From positions 1,054,001 to 1,118,000 of the forward strand of contig NC_089230.1 of the NCBI RefSeq assembly GCF_963924675.1: DNA of 64,000 nucleotides. Direction: 5' to 3'. The stretch comes from Phocoena phocoena (Eukaryota; Chordata; Mammalia; Artiodactyla; Phocoenidae). Positions 35,813 through 46,700 of this stretch are shown here, piece by piece. The number at the start of each line of letters is the position of its first letter. Within the stretch, counting starts at the first letter, position 1. A program made the translations under genes and the position numbers. Under the pieces are notes generated by a model that saw only the letters and a list, made by a program, of their open reading frames with translations, had not been told where the DNA came from and did no database searches.

Positions 35813-36154
35813 TTTGTTCTAGTAGGTTCCAAATGGAAATACTTACATCTGTGTGGTCATCCTCAGGCACCCATAGCTGGCGATCTTAGGAGGCCTGCAC
35901 CATAAGCAGTGCTGCGGAGGTGGCCCTTGCCCAATCCTCGGGTTTTGGTGACGGCAAACACAGCAGGAAGCAGTAACACTGTGGACGGTGCAGAGCGTGT
36001 CGGCAGCCACCTCGCTGCAGTTTCCTGGCTGCAGGGTGGGCAGTGAGTGTGGAGAAGGGAACCAGCCCTGATGTGTCAGACGCAGAGAAGAGATTTACAT
36101 CCACAAGCTCCGAGATTCACACGGTGACCCTGACGCTGTACACATCCTCTTTGC

Positions 36155-36240
36155 AGTACAGCCAGGAGAACTGAGGTCCAGGGTGATCAATAGCTCACTC
36201 AGGGCCTCACCATCTGCTGGCTGTGGGACTCCTGAGGCTC
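36155..36240 (+). mobile_element. Possible MIR fragment, plus strand
   Basis: 'Agccaggagaactgaggtcc', then 'tcaatagctcactcaggg' and 'ctgctggctgtgggact', parallel the MIR 'gaggaaactgaggcacag … cttgcccaagg' core. Diverged. Confidence 0.4.
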
Positions 36241-39200
36241 CGGGCCTCACCCCCTGGCCGCACCCTGGACTGTGCGGGGCTCTGAGCTCAGGCGTTGATT
36301 CCAAGCGGGTGGTGCCATCTGGGGATGTGGGGGCGTTGGGGGGGGGAGGGAGGCGGTCTGGAGTGGGTGTGGCCCGATCCCAGAGGTGGTTGTACATGTA
36401 CATGTGCTTATTTGTGAAGCAGTAAAGTCTAGGTTTGTGTCTCCTCTGCACTGTGTATGTCTATCTCAATGATTAAACAAACAGATTTTCCTCAGAATTA
36501 GACTTGGGAGTTAGAACAAACCAGTTCATTCCTGACAACGAGGCTCCTGGACCATGACCCAGCTTTCGGGTAGAAGCAGCAGTGGACGTCCTGGGGACAT
36601 GAATGCAGCCCCCAGAGACCCAGTGACTTCACCCTCATGAAGTGCTGGGACACGTGAGCATCCCCTAGCTCCATAAAAACTACACTGAAATGATAACTTC
36701 CTAGCTAACGGAGAAGGCCACGGCTGGTCGTGAATTGATGATGGGATAAACAGAAACAGGCACACAGCAGGAAATGAATTTTCAAAGAAAATTGACAGGA
36801 AATGAGAATTGATGGGAAATGAAATCAGTGGATTCTTCTAAAAGTCCATAAAACCTACAGTAGGAAACTGCTGTTCTAATAGTTTTTGAACCAAACGCTA
36901 ACCCTATGTAATTCTGTGGTGATTACATACTTGGGGAATCCCGGGTAATTGTGAGTTCACATTGTCAGACAGGATCTGAGGCACTTTCTTAAGGCAGAAG
37001 TCACCATGTTTCTTCCGAGCAGGATCTGGGCAGAGGAGCGTAAAACATGACTCGTTATCGAACTTACTAACAAAAGTTGCCCTGGAAAAATCACTTCGAT
37101 AGGATGGTGGCAGCGGCAGGGTCAGTCCCTTCGTCGCTGTAGCTGGAGATTAACTTACGTTTATTCCATCCCTCAGTTGCACCTTATATATACAGACAGA
37201 CTTTGAAAGCAATTCAAGTATGTGTTTATCCTTAGCTCAATCTTGGATGAGTTCTACAATTGTATAGAAAGGAGTTTCTGTATGTAGATATGAAAAAAAT
37301 GAAACCAGCTGAAATCCCCTCTGGAAATAAATCTCTCACCAACGTTATTAACAAAAAAAATAAGATCTCCTGTTTCTGGGAAAAACATGATTTGAAATAA
37401 GTTGCAGGGGTTTCAGTGTCTTGGCCACACTCCCTTCTGTTTTCCCCTCTGTGGGAGCATTTGCAGAGTTTGTAATCAATGACTTAGTTTTGTGATCCTT
37501 TATCAATGCCCTCTCCACCGCCATAGGTAAGTTCCAGGGATGATGCCTCTCTTGTTCACTGATCATCTCCAAGCCTGGGACAGCAGAGGGGCTGTAACAG
37601 GACGTTATCAAATGCTAATTACAGTGCTAAATGAGAGCTTCCTGAGAAGGGTGGATGGCGGTACCCTGGGTGTTATTCAGACCTCCAAGACACAGTGGCC
37701 CTGGATCCCAAAGAGCATTTAATTGAGTTAGAAAGAAAAGGTTACTGTGTAGAAGAATAATATACAATACAGAAGAGACTGTGAGTGGGCCTCCACAACG
37801 GGGTAGGATGTGGATAGATAGTGGAGGATCCAGGGAAATTTCCAACAAGCGAGCAGCAAAAACAGAAGCAGAACTGGCTTTCTGGAGACAGTGAGATTCC
37901 TGTGTGGATTTGGGATGGAAAGTTGACTGCGGTGTGTGTGGTTATGGACAGGCGGGGAAAGGGGGTGGAGCAAAACAACGAGCCTACCCTGATGTGGGCG
38001 GGTGGGAGACCCCTGGAGGTTTAGGACGAGAGGGTGTCATGACAGATCCAGCGTGGATTTTAGGGAGAAAGTCTCAAATCTGGGAAGTCAAGGTCAGAAA
38101 CTATGGTGGAATCGAGGCAAGATGATCTGTTTGGATGACAGCAATCTGAACTGAGAAAAGGAAGCGATGTGAGAGACATTTTAATGGAAGAACTCATATA
38201 GTTTTGCCATCTGGTGTGGATACTAAAGGAATGAGTAAAACCAAGCTGACCTGTAGAACCTTGTGATTTTGAGAATGCTGTTTCCATCCACAGGAGTCTT
38301 TGGGCAGGTCTCATAGAGGTCTCATATTCTCAGCAGGGAAACTCGTGGGCTTGGCTTTAAGGCTGTTAGATTTGTGTGAGAATAAAGCTTCCTAGTGAGC
38401 TGTGTGGCTGTAAAAAGTCATCTATCTGTTTATCGTCATTATTTTTATTTAGACACATTGCCTGTCAGCTCAGATTTATTGTGGCTTAACGTTTTGTGAT
38501 CCCATGACACATCAAATATACATTTGGAGGAGAAGCTTGTGGGGCTGGTCAAAGCCCTGAGAGCGGATGAGCTTTCGTGGGGAGAACAGATGAGGAGAGA
38601 GAAAGAGACCCAAGCTAAAGCCTGAGGGATTAGCACAGCTCATAAATGGAGAAGTGGGAAGTCTGCAGTAAACACACAGTGTTTGTAAAAGCAGACTCGG
38701 TTTATATTTGGAAGGATTTACAGCAAGAGGATAGAAGTGCTGGACAACTTCACCCAACAACTGGAAACTTGAAAAGGGCTATATTGGGCATGAATTTGGC
38801 TCATGGAAGAGCCATTGGTACACATCTGTGTTAATAGAAAGGAAAGAAAAGGGAAGACGTGCTGATTCCAAAAATGTGCAAATAAGCAAAATGTCTAGCT
38901 TTGTAGCCCAAGTCTCTGTCTCTCTCAGAAGCCAAGGAGTGACTAAAGTGTACCGGCAAGTGCATTCAGATGCTGCTAGGAGGATATGGCCTTATTCTTG
39001 GTACTGCTGACTTACTAAGAATACCCACTTCAGGGAGCTTTGCCAGTGTGAAGCCAAAGTTTCCTTGGAGCCCAAGATCTGTGTTCACAGCTTGTGACTC
39101 AGGAATTGCATTTGCCCCAGAGGAAACACTCATCTGACTCTCTGAAAAACCTCCAATTCACTGGGTGTCATCTGGCCTGAGAGAAGGGGCCCCTCTCCAG

Positions 39201-39454
39201 ATCCAGGTGGCAGGATCTGTCTCACTGTCTCCCCAGAAATGGCCACACCACCCGTGTGAACGTGGACCTAGGAGGGAAATTGTGAGGGAGCATTGCGACT
39301 GCCACTTGGTGAGAACAGAAGCCACCGCCCTGAGGCTACTTGGAACTCTGAACCTCATAATCCGTGAACACGCTTGGCGACTCGTCTTGGGGCCACCCTC
39401 AGATACGGTCTACCTGGCAAGTTTCCTGAATTGCTAACACATGTATTTATGCTG

Positions 39455-39466
39455 CCCCCCCCCCCC
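39455..39466 (+). repeat. C12 homopolymer
   Basis: Twelve consecutive C, followed by AGGGG. Confidence 0.95.
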
Positions 39467-39729
39467 AGGGGTCCAGAGAGCCAGGACTCAGAGTCCAAAC
39501 ACCAAGCACCTGGATGTTGTGGCCCCTCTCTATGCACCCAGACATATCAGAGATATGTTTAGTAATACAAATAACATGACAAAAATGATGTAAACTACAG
39601 CTGTGTAATCTCCATTTGTAGTAATAGCTTGTCATATTAATGTAAAATTCACCATTTTGTTAAATTTACCACATTCAAATTCACTGGTTTGTTTAATTTT
39701 CAAAGTGTTCCATGAACTAAGTATTATCT

Positions 39730-39795
39730 TCTCTATTAAATGAGCAAGTGCTTAGAACAGTGCTTGGCCTCCACAGTTATTAGTATTCATTATAT
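39730..39795 (-). mobile_element. MIR fragment, minus strand
   Basis: 'Tattaaatgagcaagtgctt', followed by 'agaacagtgcttggcc', is the antisense MIR segment 'gagttaatacatgtaaagcgcttagaacagtgcctggc'. Confidence 0.6.
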
Positions 39796-39859
39796 CCCGG
39801 CCTGGAGGAATGTGTTTTCCAAGGAAATTTAGAGTTTAGGTTATTGGAGAAACTTGAGT

Positions 39860-40010
39860 CTACAGACCCTGGTGTTGACTAGAAGTAAGTCCTAACCACG
39901 AATCTTACTTGCTTTAAGCATATCAGCAGCTCGTTCTGAGACTAATTTTCTGTAATATGGAGATCAAAGATGTGAATCACCTCACTTTGTTGTAAAACTA
40001 TAACATAAAT
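39860..40010 (-). mobile_element. MIR fragment, minus strand
   Basis: In order: 'ccctggtgttgactagaagt', 'aagtcctaaccacgaatctt', 'gagactaattttctgtaata' and 'tggagatcaaagatgtgaat'. This follows the antisense MIR from its tRNA-related part through the 'cctcatctgtaaaatggg' core. Confidence 0.55.
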
Positions 40011-40394
40011 GCTTTTGCACAACAAAGGCTTTGCTCGTTTTCTTTTGCCTCTTACATCAAGATGTTGCACTTGCAACAGTTAATGAGCCAATATTGACAC
40101 ATTTTTCTTAACGGAAGGCCATACTTGATTCAAATGCCTAGTTTTTGCCTGTGGTCTTTCTCAGTTCCCATCCAGGATAGCATATGACACCTGGGGGTGA
40201 GAGGCACTCCTTGTTTTGATGGCTTTGAGCCTTTTGAGATGTATTGTCAGGTGTTTTGCAGAATGCCCTTTTTTGGAATTTGTCCCGTGTTTTTCTCATT
40301 GTTGGACAGGGATCACAGTGTTTTGGGAGAAAGACCTCAGAGGGAAAGTGCTGTTTCCAACACATTTTATCAGAGTTGCGTACTTTCAAGGTGA

Positions 40395-43300
40395 TTTATT
40401 ATTAGTGATGTAAACCTTGATCACCTGACTGAGGGAGTGTCTGTCTGTCAGGTTTCTCACTGGAACGCTACTAATTTTTGTCTCTCCTTAATGTACTCTT
40501 CAGGAGAAAGTCCGCACTTAAGGAGTGAGGAATGATTTCTTCCTCATTTGAAATTCTTCTGCAGGGAGATTGGCCTCTTCTCTCACCTCTATTTACTTAC
40601 CCAATCATTGATATCCGCTTGTAATCATGAATATATATGCTATGCTTTTAGTTATAATCCATTGCTACTCTCTTTTCTTGCTCAAATTGTTCTAGATTTA
40701 TCCACAGGGGTGGAGGGGGTGCTTTCAGCTGTCTCCTGTGCTTGTTCAATGTATTCCTACCAGTGGGGGCTGAGAGACATTGGTCTGTAGTTTCCCTTTC
40801 TTGTCATGTCTTAATCTGGCTTTGGTATAAGTGTAGTGCTGACTACAAAGATGGAGTTAGAAAGTAATTCTTCTTTTCCCATTTTTTGGAAGACAGCGTA
40901 GGGAATTGATATAATTTCTTACCCAAAGGATTGGTAGAATTCATCTGTAAAGTCGTCTGGACCTAGCACTTTCTCTGTTGGAAAGTTATTAATTATCAGT
41001 TCAGTTTCCTTAATGGATGTGGGTGTATTCAGAACATTTTCCCTTGAAGGTGTTTTGGTAGCTTGTGTCTTTCAAAGTATGGGTCCATTTCATCAAAGTT
41101 ATAAACGCAGTATGCATAGAATTGCTCATGGTATCCCTCTGCCATCCCCTAATGTCCATGAGATCTGGTGGTGATGACTACTCTTTCATTTTTGAGATTT
41201 GTAATATGTATCCTATCTTTGTTCTTTTTATCTTGGTTAGCCTGGCCAGAATTATATCAATTTTATTGATCTTTTCAAAGAACCAGTTTTGGCTTATTTG
41301 GTTTTCTTTATTTTTATGTTTTCAATTCATTGACTTCTGCATTAATTTCTAAAATTTTGTTTCTTCTGTTTTCTTTATGTCTAAATTGCCCACCTTTCTC
41401 TAATTTTCTAAGATGGAAGTTTAAATTATTGATGTTAGATCTTTCTTTTTTACTAATATACACAGTCAACACTATACATTTTCCTCAAAGTACTGCATTT
41501 GCTGAATCCCACAACATTTTATGAGGTGTATATTCATCTTCATTGTTCAAAATTTGTCCTAATATTTCTTGAGACTTCTCATGTAACATATTTATTTAGT
41601 AACATGTTGTTTAATCTCCAGATATTTTCAGACTTCCCAGCTATCTTTCTGTTATTGATTTCTAGGTTAATTCCATATGGTCTGAGAACATACTTTGCAC
41701 AATTGTTATTCTTTTAAATTGGTTTGTGTGTTTATCTTTGTGACTTTACATATGCACTTGAGAAGAATGTATATTCTGCTGTTGTTGGATAAAGTATTTT
41801 ATAAATCTCAATTAGATCAAGTTGAATTATGGTGCTGTTTGGGTCAAATATATCCCTACCAATATTCTGCCTGCTTGATCTAATGTAATGGATTGTTATG
41901 TCTTCTTGAAGACTTGACCCCTTTATCATTATGTAATGCCTTTTTTTATCCTTGGTAAATGTCCTTGTTCTGAGCTTTGTCTGAATATGATGTAATTACT
42001 CCAGCTTTCTTTTGATTATTGTCAGCATGGCATATCTTTCTCCATCCCTTTATCTTAATCTATGTAAGTCTTTATATTTAAAGTTGCATTTCTTGTATAC
42101 AACATAGAATTGAATTTTGTTTTATTAATCCATTTTAATAATCTCTTTCTTTTAATTAGTGTATTTAGAGCTTTTTTTTTTAAACATCTTTATTGGGGTA
42201 TATTTGCTTTACAATGGTGTGTTAGTTTCTGCTTTATAACGAAGAGAATCAGTTATACATATACATATGTTCCCATATCTCTTCCCTCTTGCATCTCCCT
42301 CCCTCCCACCCTCACCATCCCACCCCTCCAGGTGGTCACAAAGCACCGAGCAGATCTCCCTGTGCTTTGCGGCTGCTTCCCACTAGCTATCTACCTTACG
42401 TTTGGTAGTGTATATATGTCCATGCCTCTCTCTCACTTTGTCACAGCTCACCCTTCCCCCTCCCCATATCGTCAAGTCCATTCTCTAGTAGGTCTGTGGC
42501 TTTATTCCTGTCTTACCCCTAGGTTCTTCATGACATTTTTTTTCTTAAATTCCATATATATGTGTTAGCATACGGTATTTGTCTTTCTCTTTCTGACTTA
42601 CTTCACTCTGTGTGACAGACTCTAGGTCTTACTCAGCCATAAAAAGAAACGAAATTGAGCTATTTGTAATGAGGTGGATAGACCTAGAGCTTTAACATTT
42701 AAACTGATTATCAATATAGTTAAATCAATATTTACCATGTTTTCTATTACTTGTTTTTTTTTCTTTCCCTCTTTTTATGCCTTTTCTGGTTTTCATTGAG
42801 CATTTATATGATTTTATCTTCTGTCCTTTCTTAGCGTATCAATGAATACTTCTTTTCTAAATGGTTTTAATGGTTGCCTTAAAGTTAGCAATACGACTTT
42901 TTAACTAATCTAAGTAAACTTTGAATAATAGTATAATGTTTTACATGTAGTGCAAATACCTTAAAACAGTATTTCCAAATGTCTTCCTCCTACCCCCTAT
43001 GACACAACTGTCATTCATTTCACTTATCCAATATCACTCAACATATTGTTGCTATTATTGGAACAGTTATCTTTCAGACAATAAAGAATAAGAAAAACAA
43101 AAGATTGTATTTTACTTTTATTCCGTCTCTAATGCTTTTCTTTTCTTTGTGTAGATCCATGTTTTTGTCTTCTATCACTTTCTACCTTCCTGAAGTGTGT
43201 TTCTTAACATTTCTTGCAGGGCAGGTCTGCTAGCAATGAATTCCCTTGGTTTTTGTTTGAGGAAGTCCTTATTTGCCCTTAATTCTTGAAAACTAATTTC

Positions 43301-44340
43301 ACTGGATACAGAATTCTAGGTAGGCAAGTTTTTTTCTTTCAACTCTTTAAATATTTCACTCTACTCTTTTCTTGCTTTCATGGTTTCTGACAAGAAGTCC
43401 ATTGTACTTATTACCCTTCTTTTTTTATAGATAAAGTTTTTGTTTGTTTGTTTTGTCCTTACCTCTGCCATCTTTCAGACCTTTTTGATTATCTCTAATT
43501 TTCTTCAGTTTGAGTACGATGTGCCTTGGTATTAATCATGCTTAGTATTCTCTGAGCATCATAGATCTGTGGTTCTGTTCATGTCGTTAACTTTGGAAAA
43601 TTCTTGACCATTATTACTCCAAATATTTTTTCTGCTCCATATTCTTTTTCTTTCCTTCTAATTTTCTAAACACACACTTGTTAAACCATTTGAAATTGTG
43701 CTACAACCCTTAACTATTATTTTCTGTGTTTTTCAACCCATTTTTGTATTTGTATAGAGTTTTGGAAATTTTTGTTGACATACCTTCAAGTTCACTGATT
43801 CTTTTCTCAGACTTGTCCAGTATACAGATGAATCCATCAAAGGCATTTTTCACTTCTGTTTCACTGTTTGTGATTTCTGGAATTTCCTTATGAATCTTTT
43901 TTAGAGTTTACATTTCTCTGTTTATAATCCCCATCCATTCCTGCTCATTGTCACTTTTATCATTAGAGCTCTTAGCACATTAATCACATCTATTTTAAAT
44001 TCCCTCTCTGATAATTCTAAAACATATGTTATATCTGAGTGTGGCTGCAATGCTTACTTTTTCTCTTCAGACTATTTTTTCTTGCCTTTTCACATGGCTT
44101 ATAATTTTTTGTTATTGTTGAATGTTGAGCATGATAATCTGATAACAGAAACTAAGACAAGCCTTTAGTGTGAGATTTTATGTTAATCTGGTTAGGAGTT
44201 GAGCTATGTTTAGTGTTGTATGCCAGATCTTCCCATTTCTTCTAGTTTATGTGTGTTTGTCTCCACTGTATACTGTAGGCTTCCCTAAGTACTCCTCCTT
44301 AGAGAAAACCTGAGGTTTGAAGCTCTTTCAGCTGTAATTC
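40395..44340 (-). mobile_element. Old L1 (L1M-type), minus strand, internally deleted
   Basis: The 3'-UTR antisense is at about 40395-40690 ('ttgatcacctgactgaggga', 'gtctgtctgtcaggtttctc', 'ttgctcaaattgttctagat'). The next part is already the 5' portion of the reverse-transcriptase region ('tggtagaattcatctgtaaa', 'gtcgtctggacctagcactt'), followed by endonuclease-region antisense ('catgttgtttaatctccaga', 'gcacttgagaagaatgtata', 'gacccctttatcattatgta') and then ORF1/5'-region antisense to about 44340 ('tttcttgcagggcaggtctg', 'tttctgacaagaagtccatt'). The 3' half of ORF2, on the order of 2 kb or more, is missing between them. A younger L1 (42175-42684) is nested inside. The minus frame at 41732-41929 ends in TAEYTFFSSA, an L1 endonuclease remnant. 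Confidence 0.85.
42175..42684 (-). mobile_element. Young 5'-truncated L1 with 5' inversion (twin priming)
   Basis: Starts with poly(T), then the cetartiodactyl L1 3'-UTR antisense ('catctttattggggtatatt', 'tacaatggtgtgttagtttc', 'gtggtcacaaagcaccgagc', 'gacagactctaggtc' ending at 42628). At 42629 the strand flips: 42629-42684 reads in L1 sense orientation ('ttactcagccataaaaagaa', 'gctatttgtaatgaggtgga', 'tagacctagag'). The two arms share the 9-bp GACCTAGAG / CTCTAGGTC at the junction. A 9-bp target-site duplication TAGAGCTTT flanks the insertion at 42166-42174 and 42685-42693, with TAGAG also present in the L1 arm. The 152-codon plus frame at 42110-42568 is antisense L1. Confidence 0.93.
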
Positions 44341-45674
44341 ACTGGAGCCCTAACAAGTGGTAGTAAGGTATAGGGGAGGGAAAATACAGAATTATTTTAT
44401 GTTTTAGAAGGCTTCTGCTCCTGATTTGTGACTTTGCCAAGTATTTATTTGTTTCTTCCATCTTTAGGTAAGACAGGAAAGTTAGAATGGGCTGGAGTTG
44501 GGTTACTGTCCTTTTCTTAGCTCTGAAAAGGCTAATAAATATATATATATGAACTCCATACAAAAATCTAGACTAATCTCATATCTAATTGAAGATTCAA
44601 GAACCAAGGAGAGGAGTACTATAGTTTTTTCTGTCATTAATAGAAAACCAAAGCCTTCTTAATTTTGTCATGTATTGTAAATATTCAAGGATCTTTTCAG
44701 GACACAGTCTAGCCAAGCATTTACAGAAATATTGACCATTGCACTAAATGTGTGGGAAAGTGACTAAATTTCTCTTGAAGTGCCACTGAGTTCCTGGAGT
44801 AAAGGACATTCCTGAGAAGCTCTTAATAGGTGTTCTGTTTATAAGAAGAGGACCTGAATGTGAGCAAGACCGTGTGGATGATGGTCACATTAGCTTAGCC
44901 CTCAGCCCCTTCTGAGCAGCCTCCTTTCACATGGTTAATAAAGACAATTGCTAAGTACAAGGTCCACATGGGCAACTTTCACCATCTGTTCTCTTCATAG
45001 GACAAAAGCCAGGCATGAAACTGACACTGAAAAATATCTGCTGCAAGAACCAAATGGTGAAAGTTAGAGAGTGGGGTAGAAAGAAGAGGCATGGAAAGAG
45101 CACAGAGATACTGCCCTCCTTTCTAGAAATAGCCAAATATGACAAAATAAAATTATATACTCCCTTTGAATTTTAGAAAAATGGAAATTAGTACTATATT
45201 TACTGGATTGAATCAAGAAATATGTATGATACAGAATACCTGATATAATTTACTTTCTATGTTTTGAATGAAAACAAGATGAATGGCATTGTTTTCTTAA
45301 ATGATGAATATGAATACTTGGCAAGCCTCAAAGCGATGGCGTGGTGCACCTAACTTTGCCTTCTTAAAAACTTCCTCATTTCTGGTTCAGGTCACACATG
45401 TTTGATAGAGTTGGAAGCTCTAATTTACATTCTTTTTGTGTTTCTAATAACTTTTATCCAACCCCAGGGCTCTCATTGCCAGAGGTCCACAGACATTCAT
45501 ATTTCATGTTGCTACATCCCTGGATCCCAAACCCAACACATGGCTGTTCTCACTCTGCACTCTCCACCCGTCTCCATGTTATCCATTGCTGTGGTCGCAG
45601 CTGTGCCCTTTATGCCCTGATCTCCCAAGTCGACATCCCTGTCGTAATCCTCTGCCAGAGTTTCAGAATGCAGC

Positions 45675-45800
45675 CCTATGCTTCGGTTTCCTCTAATGTA
45701 AGGTTAATAGTATTACCCATCTCTGAGAGCTTTTTGAAAATTCAGTAAGTTACTATATGTAAATTATTGGGAAAATCACCAAGCATGTAATTAATAACAA
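45675..45800 (-). mobile_element. MIR fragment, minus strand
   Basis: Antisense MIR in order: 'tatgcttcggtttcctctaa', 'tgtaaggttaatagtattac', 'ccatctctgagagctttttg', 'gttactatatgtaaattatt' and 'accaagcatgtaattaataa'. Confidence 0.65.
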
Positions 45801-46239
45801 CAGCTCACAATTTAGTTGCCCCAGCAGCATCTCATGCTCAATATCCCAAATTAAATTCACTGTTATCCTCCAGTGGTTGTGTACCTGAGATGAGTTTCCC
45901 ATCTCAGCTGGCCATGTGTCCACCCGTAGCATGACCCAGACTGTGAGTCATTCATGAGTTACCATTGGCTACTCCCCTCTCTCCAAACCAATAAATCACC
46001 AAGACTTATTAGTTTTGTTTTACAAGTACTTGTTGATTTTATCTCCATATCTCCATCCTTACTACCCCTTGGGTTTCATCATAATGTGCTGGATTACACA
46101 ATACCTTCCACTGAGTCTCTCCAACCCAATCAAGTCCCTCTCAAAATGTATTTCTATAGATACAGTGCCATGAGCTGTCAAAATTACAAGCCGAACTCAT
46201 TTATTTTCATCTATACCGTTTGCAACTCTCCCATGATCT

Positions 46240-46700
46240 TCAGGATAGAATAACAACTCATTTGCATGGTAGGAAAGGCCCTTCACGACATTGACCCAGT
46301 CCCTTCCCCACCCCTGACCCTGAAATCCACACTAGGCTCCTCTTATCCAATTTGCACATGGTTCTTTAACATTTGATGCTTCGTGCTTATTTTCAAATGC
46401 AGTTTTAATCTCTCTGTCTCCTCTCTCTGCAAAATATCTCTTGCTTTTTCCAAGTCTTGCTAAATTTTTATCAACCTCAATTTTCCCATAACACACACAA
46501 AGTTCATTACAGACACAAAGATGGGGGTGTGTATTGCAGTCCAGCTAAGCAGATCATTAAAACTGGATACTTTAATATAGAAGAACAGACTTCTTTCTTC
46601 TTAGAAGTAAACGTTTTCTAATTTTCTCTTCTACTTGGAATACATCTTCTAACCACATACCGGATTCTTTGCCTTTTAACCTCCTCTAATATTCTTGTCC
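46240..46700 (+). mobile_element. L2-like fragment, plus strand
   Basis: 'Aaggcccttcacgacattga' and 'cccagtcccttccccacccc' lead into a 'cacactaggctcctcttatc', 'cacatggttctttaac', 'cttgctttttccaag' order. These resemble the L2 segment that reads 'aaggcccttcatgatctggcccctgcc … ttgctgttcc'. Diverged. Confidence 0.5.

Larger units (their letters stand above)
35815..39640. other. Mostly unique sequence
   Basis: No gene could be supported. The frame at 36095-36451 (minus, 118 codons) sits opposite 36183-36425 (plus) in GC-rich DNA, and both lack recognisable motifs. A G-rich run lies at about 36328-36352. Frames at 37.3-39.6 kb are all below 91 codons. Confidence 0.45.

Noticed and set aside
35618..35822. 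Cys/Met/His-rich frames on both strands
   Set aside because: Translation of a CA/TG-rich low-complexity tract.
42110..42568. 152-codon plus-strand frame
   Set aside because: Antisense of the L1 3'-UTR inserted at 42175-42684.
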